64,000 bases of DNA from Chloroflexota bacterium (GTDB lineage Bacteria; Chloroflexota; Anaerolineae; J102): the NCBI GenBank assembly GCA_029782215.1, contig JAKOVD010000002.1:1-64000 (forward strand), written 5' to 3'. Each line of letters opens with the position of its first letter. Position 1 is the stretch's first letter. The translations under genes were made by a program, and so were the position numbers. This document shows positions 44,156 through 53,781 of this stretch, in pieces. Below the pieces are notes generated by a model, which worked only from the letters and a program-made list of their open reading frames with translations, was not told where the DNA came from and searched no databases.

Positions 44156-44641
44156 ATGAAACGTGTTCTGCTTGTGTGTACGGGCAACATCTGCCGTTCG
44201 CCGATGGCGGCGGTTCTGCTTGAGAAGGCGTTGGCGGATGCCGGTCTGGCTGACCAGGTCGTGGTCAGTTCGGCGGGGACCTACGCCATGGAGGGGTCGC
44301 CCGCCAGCAAGGGCGCGGTTCAGGCTATGGCCGCGCGCGGCCTGGACCTGGCGGAACACCGGGGCCAACAGTTGGACGCCCCGCGGGTCCTGGCTGCCGA
44401 CCTGATCCTGGTCATGGAAGAGGAACACCGCCGCACCATCTTTCACACCTGGCCGCAGGCGCTCCGCCGGACTTTCCTGCTGAGCGAGATGTCCGGGGCT
44501 CACGAGAGCATCACCGACCCCTACGGTCTCGAGCAGCCTGCTTATGACGCCACGGCGGCGCTGCTGGCAGACTATGTTCAGGCCGGGTTTCCTGCCGTTC
44601 TCAAGCGTCTCGGCCTGGCCTCGTCACCGGCGCGAGCGTAA
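44156..44641 (+). CDS. Low-molecular-weight protein tyrosine phosphatase
   Basis: A 161-residue phosphatase. The P-loop is CTGNICRS with nucleophile Cys8 and Arg14, and the general acid is Asp121 in ITDPYG. It removes phosphate from protein tyrosines (or arginines, as in YwlE-type members). The glycan gene cluster that converges on it from 44650 includes several transferases, and such phosphatases often control capsule kinases, so a link is possible. No tyrosine kinase is in the window. The 3' end is eight bases from the converging GT2 gene. Confidence 0.93.
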   Translation: MKRVLLVCTGNICRSPMAAVLLEKALADAGLADQVVVSSAGTYAMEGSPASKGAVQAMAARGLDLAEHRGQQLDAPRVLAADLILVMEEEHRRTIFHTWPQALRRTFLLSEMSGAHESITDPYGLEQPAYDATAALLADYVQAGFPAVLKRLGLASSPARA

Positions 44642-44649
44642 GCCCCCTA

Positions 44650-45429
44650 TCATGCCCGCGGCCTTGTCTGCTTGTTCCTGCCCATCTGCAGAAGCCACCA
44701 ATACTTGAGCTGTTCGTAGCGCGCCATGATCAGGCTGAGGCGCAGCCCGTGCAAACCGTCACGGTAGCCGCGCCACGTGACGAAGCGCCGCCAGAAGGCC
44801 TGCAGAGGCCGGGTCACCAGATGACGGGGGTGGGCGCGCACGCCCTCGCCAAAGAGGGTCTTGGCTTCGAAGTCGGTATAGCGGCGCTGCTTGGCGTGGA
44901 ACTGCGCCCAGGAGTCGTAGTTGTAATGGATCAGGTGCTCATGGAGGCGATCGGAACCGCCCTGCAGGATGGCGATCTCGTGGACCTCGCGGGTGGGGTC
45001 GTAGCTGGCATGGGTGCGGCGCAGTAAGCGCAACTGGTAATCAGGATACCAGCCGCCGCCGCGCATGACGTGACCGACGATGTAGTTGAAGCGCGGCGTC
45101 CACCATCCGTCGCTGCCATCCTCACGGCCGATGACCTGCCGGACTTCAGCCGCCAACTCCGGCGTGACGCGCTCATCGGCGTCGACGAAGAACACCCAAT
45201 CCGTATCCAGGCGCGTCAAAGCGAAGTTGCGCGCCTGGGAGAAGTTGACGAAGGGCGTGGCGACGACTTCGGCGCCGGCCGCGCGGGCGTTCGGCACGGT
45301 CTCGTCCTCGCTTTCGGTGTCGAAGACGACCACGCGGTCGGCAAACAGACAGGAGCGAACCGAGTCGCCGATGTGCGCAGCGACGTTGCGGGCGAGGATG
45401 GCGCAGGCCAGGCTGGGTGAGGCGGGCAT
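44650..45429 (-). CDS. GT2 glycosyltransferase (WaaE/KdtX-like)
   Basis: A 259-residue cytoplasmic GT2 enzyme. It starts SLACAILARNVAAHIGDSV, with the nucleotide-sugar site VVVFDTESEDET and the metal motif VFFVDADERV (DxD-type). NYIVGHVMRGGGWYPDYQLRL is typical of the WaaE/LpsA-like glucosyltransferases. The C-terminus is basic and helical (FWRRFVTWRGYRDGLHGL), likely a membrane-surface contact. I chose ATG 45429. A longer frame upstream overlaps the next GT2. It is the last gene of the - strand glycan run. Confidence 0.88.
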   Translation of the reverse strand: MPASPSLACAILARNVAAHIGDSVRSCLFADRVVVFDTESEDETVPNARAAGAEVVATPFVNFSQARNFALTRLDTDWVFFVDADERVTPELAAEVRQVIGREDGSDGWWTPRFNYIVGHVMRGGGWYPDYQLRLLRRTHASYDPTREVHEIAILQGGSDRLHEHLIHYNYDSWAQFHAKQRRYTDFEAKTLFGEGVRAHPRHLVTRPLQAFWRRFVTWRGYRDGLHGLRLSLIMARYEQLKYWWLLQMGRNKQTRPRA

Positions 45430-45436
45430 GGGGAGG

Positions 45437-46405
45437 CTAGACAGGGGAGTGGACCAGGGCAAGCACCTGGCGAGAGGCATCAAGCCGTGCTTCCAGCTCG
45501 GCAGGTGTGATGGCGCCCCCGGCAAAGGCAGCCTGCATCCGCCGCATCTCGGCAGCCATACCTTGGGCGATAAGACGCCGCGCCGCCCATTCTTTCCACG
45601 CCGGATAGTAGCGGTGATAGTAGCGCAGCCGCGATCGCCACAGGGCGACCGTCATCGCCCCCCGAAACTGGCGGGCGCTGCGCCCTTCGTGGTGCGTCAC
45701 GTGCGCCGCCGGCACGCAGTAGAGCGGCCAACCGGCCCTGTGGAAACGCTGGCACCAATCCATCTCCTCGGCATACATGAAGTAGCCCTCATCCAGCAGA
45801 CCGGCCGCGCTGACGGCTGCACCCCGAACCATCAGGGCGGCGCCCAGGGTGAAGTCAACCGGAAAGGGCCGGCCGCCTTCGTAGAGCCGCCGCGGATAGC
45901 GGCCGTTCAGCCGTGAGTCAAGCAGACGCCCATGCAGGGGAAAGAAGTCGAGCGCCAATTGGGCGAGACCGGGGAAATGAAAGGCGCTGTGCTGGAAACT
46001 GCCGTCGCCGTACTGCAGGGCGGGCCCACAGCCCCCTGCCTGGGGCTGGCTGTCCAGGAAGGCGGTGAGGGCGGCCAGGGCGCCCGGCTGCACTTCTGTG
46101 TCGGGATTGAGCAGCAGGATGGCGTCCGGGGGAGGGGCGGCTGGAGACGCCTTGTCGAAGCCCAGCAGCCGCAGGGCGGCGTTGTTGCCGCGCGCAAAGC
46201 CCTGGTTCTCCGGACTGGCAATCAAAGTAGCTTGTGGAAACTCAGTTCTGACTACCCCAGCGCTGTCGTCGGCTGAGGCGTTGTCGACGACGACGACCGT
46301 GGCCTCCAGTCCGGGGCTGTGCTCCACATCGCCGTAGACCGAGGCCAGACAGGAGCGCAGGAGGTCGCGAACGTTGAAGCTGACGATGACGATGCCCAGA
46401 CGCAC
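45437..46405 (-). CDS. GT2 glycosyltransferase (rhamnosyltransferase-like)
   Basis: A 322-residue GT2 enzyme. It starts LGIVIVSFNVRDLLRSCLASV, with the donor site VVVVDNASADDS, ENQGFARGNNAAL, and the metal motif LLLNPDTEV. It continues with GAALMVRGAAVSAAGLLDEGYFMYAEEMDWC, cited by its ends GAALMVRGA and YFMYAEEMDWC, the wbbL/rhamnosyltransferase family mark. The start is GTG 46405, one base after the stop of the lipoprotein gene. It transfers a sugar to a growing surface glycan. The donor is not decided by sequence. Confidence 0.9.
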   Translation of the reverse strand: MRLGIVIVSFNVRDLLRSCLASVYGDVEHSPGLEATVVVVDNASADDSAGVVRTEFPQATLIASPENQGFARGNNAALRLLGFDKASPAAPPPDAILLLNPDTEVQPGALAALTAFLDSQPQAGGCGPALQYGDGSFQHSAFHFPGLAQLALDFFPLHGRLLDSRLNGRYPRRLYEGGRPFPVDFTLGAALMVRGAAVSAAGLLDEGYFMYAEEMDWCQRFHRAGWPLYCVPAAHVTHHEGRSARQFRGAMTVALWRSRLRYYHRYYPAWKEWAARRLIAQGMAAEMRRMQAAFAGGAITPAELEARLDASRQVLALVHSPV

Positions 46406-46406
46406 G

Positions 46407-47741
46407 CTAGTTGCCCTGGTTCGGATCGGCGACCTTGACTTCCTGGACGTCGGCAAAGTTGTTGACGACTTCCACATCTTCGTGGAGCAGACCACCCCAC
46501 ATCTGGAAGGGATTGCGCCCGGGAATCGTGTCCCAGATGATGGTGCCGTAGACCAGACCCCGCTTGCCGGGATCCAGGAAACACTGCTCACGGCCGTCGA
46601 TCGTCTCGCAGCGCAGGTCCTCTTTACGGCCCACGGCATAGCGGAAGGGGAAGTCCTGGCCGGGGTTGGCCTGGAAATTCAGCCCAAAGCGCCAGGTGCC
46701 GGACTGCTCGAACCAGCTCTTCTCACTTTCCCGGTAAGCGAGGGTGTTGAAGTTCTCGTTGGAGTGATACACGGTACCCGGCCACGGTCCTGCCGTGCGA
46801 ATGGGGACGTTGCCGTAGTTCTCGATCGTCGCCGTGAACATCATGGCGCCGCCGAGCGGGATGTTGCGATCCCCCGTCTCGGGGTTGATCATCGTGATCT
46901 CGCCCTTGACGATGTCGGCGCGTGGTTTGCCGCCGTTGCTGATCGTCAATGTCTTGGTGACGACGGTGCGGTTGCCGGCCAGGTCCTGGGCATCGGCTAC
47001 CACGTAGTAGTCGCCATCGGGTGGGGGATCGGCGCCGAGGTCGATGCCGCCGTCGTAATCGTAGAAATGGAACCCAGGCTCGGTCGGCTTGACCTCACGC
47101 TCAGTTTCGGCGAGCGGATACTTGGGGTTGGGGTTGTCCGGGTCAGGGTGGGTGGGCAGCAGGTAGACCTGCAGCTCATCCACCTTCTTGCTCAGGTAGT
47201 AAGTGATGGAAGCGCGGTCGTCGATGCCGTCCTGATTGGGCGTGATCACGGCGGGCTTGACGGCGAAGTTCTCGAATTGGGGGGGATTGGTATCGCCGTC
47301 TGTCAGCGTGATCTGTCCGGTGGCCTTGTCGGTGCGGCCCGCATCATCGGTGGCTTCCACCGTCCACGTATAGACGCCGTTGGGCAGCACACGGTCATCG
47401 ATGACGCCGGCCCACAGCACGTTATAGTCGCGCGCCGCCCGGCGGCGGTCCTGGCGGAAATAATGGCGCTGGCCGTTCGCATCCACAAGGTAGATGGAAA
47501 CGTCGCTGGGCCGGCGGATGGTATAGGAGATGCGGGTGGCGTCGTTGTTGCCGTCGGCGTTGGGGCTGATGCTGGCAGGCTCCACGCGGGCGTTGGTGAC
47601 GAGAGGACCTGTCGCGCAGCCGCTGATGAAGACGACCAACGCCAGCGTGGGAAGCACAGCACCGAGGGCGAAGCGCACGAGACGGCGCGCCAGGTGGGTG
47701 GGGCGGGACGCGGGCAGAGCTTCGGGCGTGATTGGATTCAT
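46407..47741 (-). CDS. Lipoprotein with FlgD-type beta-sandwich repeats
   Basis: A 444-residue lipoprotein. The signal peptide ends ISGC (Cys near residue 42), then two or more FlgD/Ig-like beta-sandwiches follow. Each opens with a calcium-loop style motif: SISPNADGNNDATRISYTI near residue 54 and VITPNQDGIDDRASITYYL near 165. A third region, RADIVKGEITMINPETGDR, leads to an unassigned C-terminal domain with two Cys (EDLRCETIDGREQCF) that may form a disulfide. The function is unknown. It lies inside the glycan gene run between a GT39-type transferase and two GT2 enzymes, so a role at the cell surface in glycan export or anchoring is plausible. Confidence 0.82.
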   Translation of the reverse strand: MNPITPEALPASRPTHLARRLVRFALGAVLPTLALVVFISGCATGPLVTNARVEPASISPNADGNNDATRISYTIRRPSDVSIYLVDANGQRHYFRQDRRRAARDYNVLWAGVIDDRVLPNGVYTWTVEATDDAGRTDKATGQITLTDGDTNPPQFENFAVKPAVITPNQDGIDDRASITYYLSKKVDELQVYLLPTHPDPDNPNPKYPLAETEREVKPTEPGFHFYDYDGGIDLGADPPPDGDYYVVADAQDLAGNRTVVTKTLTISNGGKPRADIVKGEITMINPETGDRNIPLGGAMMFTATIENYGNVPIRTAGPWPGTVYHSNENFNTLAYRESEKSWFEQSGTWRFGLNFQANPGQDFPFRYAVGRKEDLRCETIDGREQCFLDPGKRGLVYGTIIWDTIPGRNPFQMWGGLLHEDVEVVNNFADVQEVKVADPNQGN

Positions 47742-47749
47742 AGCGTGAA

Positions 47750-47770
47750 AGACCCGCCGGAAGGCGGGCC
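47750..47770 (-). terminator. Hairpin after the GT39-like gene
   Basis: On the - strand GCCCGCC pairs with GGCGGGT around TTCC, followed by CTTTC. It is a weak terminator or spacer hairpin ahead of the lipoprotein gene. Confidence 0.45.
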
Positions 47771-47835
47771 TGAGCGAAGTGTAGCAGATCGACTGCTCAA
47801 CAGGCAACGCCGCCGATCGCAAGGGAATATGCTGC

Positions 47836-49785
47836 TCATGACGCCGCCTGCTGGCTGCCGGTTCCGGTGCCGGAAAGAGCGGAGCCGGCAGTGGTCAGGT
47901 CGAGAGCCTGTTCACCCAGGGTCGCACCGCTCTTGGCGTCGTAGACGCGCAGTTGCAGTGTCTGCGGCGAGGCGCCGGATGCAGGATCGGGCAGCCAGAC
48001 AGGATAGCTGGCGGCCGGTCGCCAGCGTGTGGTGGGAAAATCGTACCCGGCCAGACGGCCATCCTGCTGGAAAAGCACGGCGCCGTTTGCATCCAACAGG
48101 CGGAGTTCGACGTTCAGGTCGGGCAGACCGGCTTTCAGCCCCTGCCAGTAGAGCCAGTAGCCTCCCGTTCCCGGCTCGACGCCCACCAGACGAACCAGGC
48201 CGCCGAACTCGGCCTGGGGGCCGGCGACAGGCGGCGTCTCCGGGAAATGCAGGTCTGGCGGCAGGCGATAGTGGCGCAAACCGATGAACGGATAGGTTGG
48301 CGTTGAAACCGGTCCGGCATAGCGATCCAGGAGGGTCGTGACCACACCGGCAGGATCGACGACTTCGTTCTGCCACAGAAACAGCCACACGCCGCCCTTG
48401 CCCGCCAGGTCGCGGTTGAGCGCCTGGGCCGTCTCCTCCCATCCCAGCACCCGGTTGACATCCAGGATCTCGATTTCCGGCAGCCGGTAACGGGTCACCC
48501 CCAGCACGGCGGGAACGTAGGCGTCAAACACAGGATAGGCATGCCCTGACACCAACAGTGAAACCTCATCGGGCTGGCGATGGAAGTACATCTGCGAGAT
48601 GGCATCGCGCCAGTCGGACTTGGCAAAGCGGGCATCGGTAAACCAGTTGCGAAGGCCCGCCGTCTGCACCACCAGGATAAAGGCTAGGCTGGCGGTGGCC
48701 GCGACTTTCAAGCCCGCTGCCGCCGCTCTGCGGTTTCGCACCTGCGGTCCGAGGCCCTGCCAGAGAGCCGCCACCCCTCCCCCGGCCAGCAGCGCCCAGA
48801 CCGGCCAACTGATCATCAAATAGCGCGGGTTGAACTTCGGCGTGCGGTGGGCCAGGAAAAGGATGCAGATCGAGGGCAGCAGACCCCAGAGCAGGATCAA
48901 GACGAGGGGTCGCTGGGGACGGCGCCCCGGCGACCACGCGCATGCCGCCAGCCACACAAGCGCCGCTACCCCAAACCAGGGCAGGAGCATGGTCGCCGTG
49001 GCTTCGAACATCGTTTCGGTGGCGCCGGCCGTGAAGTTGATCGCTGTGTGGCGCAGAGCGTCGGCCAGCTTGAGCGTTCCCGCCCAGTAGCTGGTGTCGG
49101 CCTGGAAGCGGGCCATCATGGCCGGGAGCCAGGGCAGGAACCCGATGACCACCAGGACGTTGGCGACGGCAAAGGCCCGGAGACGGCGAGCCGCGCGGCC
49201 GCTGCGCCACCAGACCACAAGCCAGTACAACCCCAGGGCCAGCAAGGCAAACCCGGCGAAATAGTGCGTGTAGAGCGCAGCCAGCGCGGCCAGCACATAG
49301 ACCGCCAACCACCGGCGCTCCCTTCCGGCAGGCTCGGCCAGGCGGACGACCGCCAACGCCGCCAGGCTGACCAGGGTCACCAGCAGCGCGTACATGCGCG
49401 CTTCCTGGCCGTAGTAGACCATCAGAGGTGAGACCGCGGCCACCAACGCCGCCAGCAGTCCCGCCGTTTCATTCCAGAGCCGCCGTCCCAACGACCAGAG
49501 CAAGGGGATGAGCACCAGGCCCAGGCCGGCGGACAGCAGGCGCATGGTGAAAGCCAGGGGCGCTTCCCAGGGCCGGATGAGGCCCAACCAGCCGCCTGCC
49601 AGGAGATAGTACAGAGGGGGCTGGATGTCGTCTGCGGTCCAGCGTGTCAGCTCAGCCACGCCCATGCGCGCCACCTGCGCCGTGACGCCCTCGTCGTACC
49701 ACAGACTTTGTACGTCCAGGTGGTACAGGCGCAGCAGCCAGGCCAGCAGAATCAGCGCAAGCAGGACAAGGTGCGATCGGCGCAT
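47836..49785 (-). CDS. GT39/ArnT-like membrane glycosyltransferase
   Basis: A 649-residue integral membrane protein with about 10 to 12 predicted spans in residues 1-400. The first loop carries SLWYDEGVTAQVARMG and WTADDIQPPLYY, the acidic signature of the PMT_2 (dolichyl/undecaprenyl-phosphate sugar:acceptor) superfamily. QEARMYALLVTLVSLA is also typical. The C-terminal part (residues 450-649) is a soluble extracytoplasmic beta domain. It should move a sugar from a lipid carrier to an acceptor outside the membrane. The acceptor is unknown. ATG 49785. The gene before it is MazG. Confidence 0.87.
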   Translation of the reverse strand: MRRSHLVLLALILLAWLLRLYHLDVQSLWYDEGVTAQVARMGVAELTRWTADDIQPPLYYLLAGGWLGLIRPWEAPLAFTMRLLSAGLGLVLIPLLWSLGRRLWNETAGLLAALVAAVSPLMVYYGQEARMYALLVTLVSLAALAVVRLAEPAGRERRWLAVYVLAALAALYTHYFAGFALLALGLYWLVVWWRSGRAARRLRAFAVANVLVVIGFLPWLPAMMARFQADTSYWAGTLKLADALRHTAINFTAGATETMFEATATMLLPWFGVAALVWLAACAWSPGRRPQRPLVLILLWGLLPSICILFLAHRTPKFNPRYLMISWPVWALLAGGGVAALWQGLGPQVRNRRAAAAGLKVAATASLAFILVVQTAGLRNWFTDARFAKSDWRDAISQMYFHRQPDEVSLLVSGHAYPVFDAYVPAVLGVTRYRLPEIEILDVNRVLGWEETAQALNRDLAGKGGVWLFLWQNEVVDPAGVVTTLLDRYAGPVSTPTYPFIGLRHYRLPPDLHFPETPPVAGPQAEFGGLVRLVGVEPGTGGYWLYWQGLKAGLPDLNVELRLLDANGAVLFQQDGRLAGYDFPTTRWRPAASYPVWLPDPASGASPQTLQLRVYDAKSGATLGEQALDLTTAGSALSGTGTGSQQAAS

Positions 49786-49857
49786 GGCGTGATGGGGGTT
49801 CAGCGGTGAGGCGGGCAGGGCGGTCCGGCGCCGCCCCCTGCTGTTAAGACGTGCCCA

Positions 49858-50190
49858 CTATTCGACGCGGTTCCGCGACCGTTCGGACGAGAAGCCTTCA
49901 GGGTAGCGCCGGGCCAGCTTGTCGATGTTCTCCTGCGCTACTTCCTCCAGGCTCATGCCCAGGGCGTCGGCCATCACCGCCACATACCAAAGCACATCCC
50001 CCAGTTCCTTCTTGAGCTTGTCGCGATCCAGCTCGTGGCCGTGGTAGAAGGCCTTTTTGACCATCTCGGCCGTTTCTCCCACCTCGCCGTTGAGACCAAG
50101 CGTTGTATACATCAGGGTGCGCTCGAAGTCACCGTGATGGCCGGCGGTGCGCAGGGCAAGTTGTTGGTAGTCGTTCAGGTTCAGGGTCAT
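49858..50190 (-). CDS. MazG-like nucleotide pyrophosphohydrolase
   Basis: A 110-residue all-helical protein with the MazG motif: EVGETAEMVKKA around residue 36 and KKELGDVLWYVAVMAD around 59, whose acidic residues bind magnesium. It hydrolyses nucleoside triphosphates to monophosphates, clearing abnormal nucleotides. It has a single short domain, while E. coli MazG has two. The gene is nine bases from the DUF2079 gene and is probably co-transcribed, with no obvious link to glycan synthesis. Confidence 0.9.
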   Translation of the reverse strand: MTLNLNDYQQLALRTAGHHGDFERTLMYTTLGLNGEVGETAEMVKKAFYHGHELDRDKLKKELGDVLWYVAVMADALGMSLEEVAQENIDKLARRYPEGFSSERSRNRVE

Positions 50191-50198
50191 GGCGCAAT

Positions 50199-52718
50199 TC
50201 AGGGAAGGGGTTGGGAGGCGCAGGCAGCCGGATCAAGAGCGCAGGTCTGGTCGGGAACCAAAGGCGATGCGATGGTGACCTCACCCAATTGGGCCTCATT
50301 GCCGGCCGGTTGGCCATCGGCGCCCGTCAGGTCCAGCCGTTGGCCGTCGCTCTGGCGGTAGAGGCCGGCGACGACCCGGAGCTGGGCACCCGGCGTCAGG
50401 CCGGTGGGCGTCACAAGCTGGCGCCAGTCGTTCATGGGCTTCGCGGTCACGATGAAGGTCTGGGGTGGACCGTCGGCCTGGGCAATCGTATCATTGCCCA
50501 GGCGCAGGTGGATAAAGGGGACGTATCCTTCGGGGATGCCATCGGGCCACTGCAAGCCAATGTCGACGGGCTGACCGGCCGGCGCCTGCCGAGGCAGCCG
50601 TGCCCGCAGGCGCACAGGAAGGCCGCCGGGACCCTGAAAGGTCTGGAGGGTCTCCGTCATGCCATCACCCGGCGGCAGGCTGGCGCTTCCCATCTCGAGG
50701 CCGGGCAGGATGTCCTGCAGACGACCCCGGCGGTCGCGTGCGTAGGCGCCTGCCAGGGCCAGCGTGCCATCGGGCGAGCGCGGGTAGGCCGGCGAGCTGA
50801 CCACATCATCGCTGGGGACCCTGTCGTTGGGTTCAAACGGGTTGCGGCCGTGCACGACAGCGACAGCCGCGCCCCAGGCGCGCGGCAAGGCCAGAGGCGG
50901 CGTCGTGATCGTAATCAGGTCGCCCGGACGCCATTGCGTCGAGGGGTACCAGACCAGGGCCGGAGGCGCAAGGTCAGCCAGGGTGTAGACGAGCTTGCCG
51001 GCAGCGCTGCGCAGCTCCAGCCAGGGCCTGACGTTTTCCGGTACGAAGTTGGCGCCTACCTGCCAGCGCGTCTGCACCTGAGTCTGCCGCCATGTCTGCC
51101 AATCGTCGACCTGGAGATCGACCAGGCTGAGGGGGCCGCGGGCGTTAGCGGCATCGCCAGGAACGCGCACGAAGTCGTAGAAGGCGGGCGGGATCGTCTT
51201 GGCGCTGGCGCCCCTGTGCAAGAGCAGATAGCCATCGGCGGCGTCGACGATCCCCCAATCCTCTGCCAGCATCTGTTCGACCTGGTCGCGCACGGCGCCG
51301 GGAGCCATGTCGGTGGCGGTCGTGACGTCGATCAACGCCCATTCCGCCTGACCGGGCTTCAGACCAAGCGGAAACTGGTAGACATAGCGCCGATGGCTGA
51401 GATGCGGATGCACCGCCGCCGTCGCCGAAACCGGGGCGCCGGCAGGAATCTGCGCCAGGAAGCGGTCAAGCAGCCGATGATGGGCCGTGATGGGGGTGGG
51501 GTCGTAGCGGCCTCCCAGGGGACCGCGGCCGGCGACGACGTAGGTGGCCAGCCCCCAGCCGAGAATCCAGACCGCAAGGAGGGTGATGACCAGCCGGCGT
51601 CGCGAGCGCAGCCGCGCCCAGTGCAAAGTCACTGCCACCAGGCGGGCGGCGCCGTAGGCGGCAGCGACGCCGAAATAGGGCACCAGGGGCGCTGAGTAGT
51701 GGAATTCCCCGTAGTATTGGGCTGCATAGGCGCTGAGCAGGTTGGCCATCAGCACGGGCAGAGAGAACAGCAGCACATCGGCGCCCAGGATGCTCATCAG
51801 GCCGAAGGGCGCCAGCAGGCCCCACAGATAGCGGGCGCGGGCTGGCTCGCTGGCGATCTGCCAGACCAACCCTGGCCGCGTGAACAGGCTGACGAAGATA
51901 TCCAGCGAGCTGTTCCCCAGGGCGCCGTAGCGCTGAAAGTAGGTGCTCTCGACCACGTGATGCACCCGGGCGCCATAGGACGGAATGATGAGGAACGTTG
52001 CTACGTAGAACCAGGCTACAGAGGCGATGACAACAGCCGTGATGCCGAGCGCTGCCCCCAGGCGCTCGCGGTTGGCGCCGCCTGCCCGGAAAAGCCGCCA
52101 CAAGGCCCACAGGCCCAATCCTGCCGCCAGAAGTGCTGCCTCTTCCTTGACGCCGGCGAGCAGCAGGGCGGCGATGCCGAACTGCCACCAGTAGCCCGCG
52201 GCGATGGCCCAGAACGCCCAGAGAATGAGCGGCACGGCCAGGGGAATAGCGTGGAATTCGGTCAGCACGGCGGACTGGAGCTGCGGCGCCAGCAGATAGG
52301 CGGCAGCCAGGGCCAGGGCCAGCGTGCGCTCATCACCGGCGCCGGTCACGCCGGGCGGCGCCCGATCCGCCAGCAGGCGCACGGCAAGCTCATACAGCGG
52401 CCATGCCCCCAGCGCCACCAGCACCACCTGCAGCAGCAGCAAGGCCCGCACGTCGTCCCACAGCCAGAAGACGAGACTAAGCGGGATGAAGATCGGCTCG
52501 GCATGGTCGGTGAGCCGGGTGGAGAGGTAGTCATCCTGGATCGATTCCAGCGGCCGCCCGCGGCTCGTGTTCCAGATGGCCTGATCCATCTGTCCCAAGT
52601 CAGATTTGTGCGTGCGCATCCCCGCGTGCAGGTCAAACGCCAGCCTGGCGAAGACGCCCACGTAGAGCACGATGAGGCAGGCGAGGATCAGGCGATGCCA
52701 GTCAAATCGTTTCGCCAT
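50199..52718 (-). CDS. DUF2079 multi-span membrane protein
   Basis: An 839-residue membrane protein. About 11 spans lie in residues 1-430, beginning HRLILACLIVLYVGVFARLAFD. The DUF2079 core has MDQAIWNTSRGRPLESIQDD, DHAEPIFIPLSLVFWLWDD and EFHAIPLAVPLILWAFW, followed by LLLAGVKEEAALL, which carries the acidic residue common to the family. The C-terminal 400 residues form a soluble domain. It is related in topology to the GT-C glycosyltransferases, but no reaction is known to me. I chose ATG 52718. The frame is open upstream only over the preceding gene, with a 17-base overlap. Confidence 0.87.
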   Translation of the reverse strand: MAKRFDWHRLILACLIVLYVGVFARLAFDLHAGMRTHKSDLGQMDQAIWNTSRGRPLESIQDDYLSTRLTDHAEPIFIPLSLVFWLWDDVRALLLLQVVLVALGAWPLYELAVRLLADRAPPGVTGAGDERTLALALAAAYLLAPQLQSAVLTEFHAIPLAVPLILWAFWAIAAGYWWQFGIAALLLAGVKEEAALLAAGLGLWALWRLFRAGGANRERLGAALGITAVVIASVAWFYVATFLIIPSYGARVHHVVESTYFQRYGALGNSSLDIFVSLFTRPGLVWQIASEPARARYLWGLLAPFGLMSILGADVLLFSLPVLMANLLSAYAAQYYGEFHYSAPLVPYFGVAAAYGAARLVAVTLHWARLRSRRRLVITLLAVWILGWGLATYVVAGRGPLGGRYDPTPITAHHRLLDRFLAQIPAGAPVSATAAVHPHLSHRRYVYQFPLGLKPGQAEWALIDVTTATDMAPGAVRDQVEQMLAEDWGIVDAADGYLLLHRGASAKTIPPAFYDFVRVPGDAANARGPLSLVDLQVDDWQTWRQTQVQTRWQVGANFVPENVRPWLELRSAAGKLVYTLADLAPPALVWYPSTQWRPGDLITITTPPLALPRAWGAAVAVVHGRNPFEPNDRVPSDDVVSSPAYPRSPDGTLALAGAYARDRRGRLQDILPGLEMGSASLPPGDGMTETLQTFQGPGGLPVRLRARLPRQAPAGQPVDIGLQWPDGIPEGYVPFIHLRLGNDTIAQADGPPQTFIVTAKPMNDWRQLVTPTGLTPGAQLRVVAGLYRQSDGQRLDLTGADGQPAGNEAQLGEVTIASPLVPDQTCALDPAACASQPLP

Positions 52719-53766
52719 CGAGCGCCGCACCGGCCACCTGGCCATCGACGACAGAGGTCTTGGCGCCTGGCTGCGCCTCCATACTCGCGGAGGCCGCCGC
52801 GCCGTCCTTGTTCCGGCGGCGCCAACCACCCGGCCAGGTCGCCAGGCTCAGCCCGGCGGCGAGGAGTTCGCCAAGAAGGATCCAGATCCGCATAGCCAGG
52901 GCGGCCACGACGATGAGCTCGCCGCCCATCACGGTTGAGAGCAGCAGGATCAGGGCGCCCTCGCGCACGGCCAGCCCGCTGGGGGTGACAAAGCTGAGAT
53001 AGCCGGCGGCATAGGCCACCGGGTAGGCGGCGATGAGATGTGGCGCCAGGGCGGGGACGCTACTGACCGGCAGGTCGGTGATGGCCATGGTCAGGGTGAG
53101 AAAAGCCACACCCATCATCACCCAGGTGCCGGTCGCCACGACCAGGGCCCACAACAGTTCCCGGCTGGAAAGCTCCACCGGCAGGGGCGACCGTCCGACC
53201 TTGGCGAGCAGCCAGTTGAGGATGCCGATCAGCCAGCGGGGACGCGCCACAAAGACCACGACCGGGATCACCCCCAGCCCGAGCAGCCAGTCCAGGTGGA
53301 CGATGCTCAGGCTCTGCAGCAGGCCGAGGTTGTGCGTCAAGGGGAAGTAGAGGGCGGCGATGGCGGCCACGGACAACAGGTTGATCACCTGGTAGAGGGC
53401 GATGCTGGTGATCGTCATCTCCACCCGCACCCCCTCGCGCCGCGCCAGCAGGGTCATGCCCAGCGGCTGCCACACATTGCCCGGGATATAGCGGACGATG
53501 GCGCTGATGTACCAGATGCGAAAGGCCATGCCGAACGAGAGCCTGCCCCCCAGGTTGCCCAGCAGCCGGCGCCAGATAGCCACCTCAAGCAGCCATCCGG
53601 CCGTCATAGACAGCGCCGAAAGCACCAACCAGCCGGGGCGGAGATGCCAGGTGTGGGTGCGCAGCTCGCTCCAATGGCTTTGTACCAGCAGCCCCATGAA
53701 GAGCAGCGCCAGCAGCAGGAAGACGATCTGCGCCGGGCGACGCAGTTTGGAAAGCATGAGCGCCAT
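52702..53766 (-). CDS. Lysylphosphatidylglycerol-synthase-type membrane protein (UPF0104)
   Basis: A 354-residue protein with about eight membrane spans. The family signatures are YISAIVRYIPGNVWQPLGM near residue 90 and GYLSFVTPSGLAVREGALI near 265, the conserved PGG/PSG loop. This domain is the flippase-like half of MprF and of AglD-type proteins. It lacks the cytoplasmic synthase half, so a lipid or glycolipid flipping role is more likely than aminoacylation. The C-terminal tail (residues 310-354) is hydrophilic and unstructured. Spacing to the ABC permease gene is 15 bases. Confidence 0.88.
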   Translation of the reverse strand: MALMLSKLRRPAQIVFLLLALLFMGLLVQSHWSELRTHTWHLRPGWLVLSALSMTAGWLLEVAIWRRLLGNLGGRLSFGMAFRIWYISAIVRYIPGNVWQPLGMTLLARREGVRVEMTITSIALYQVINLLSVAAIAALYFPLTHNLGLLQSLSIVHLDWLLGLGVIPVVVFVARPRWLIGILNWLLAKVGRSPLPVELSSRELLWALVVATGTWVMMGVAFLTLTMAITDLPVSSVPALAPHLIAAYPVAYAAGYLSFVTPSGLAVREGALILLLSTVMGGELIVVAALAMRIWILLGELLAAGLSLATWPGGWRRRNKDGAAASASMEAQPGAKTSVVDGQVAGAALDGETI

Positions 53767-53781
53767 TCTACACCAAGGCGA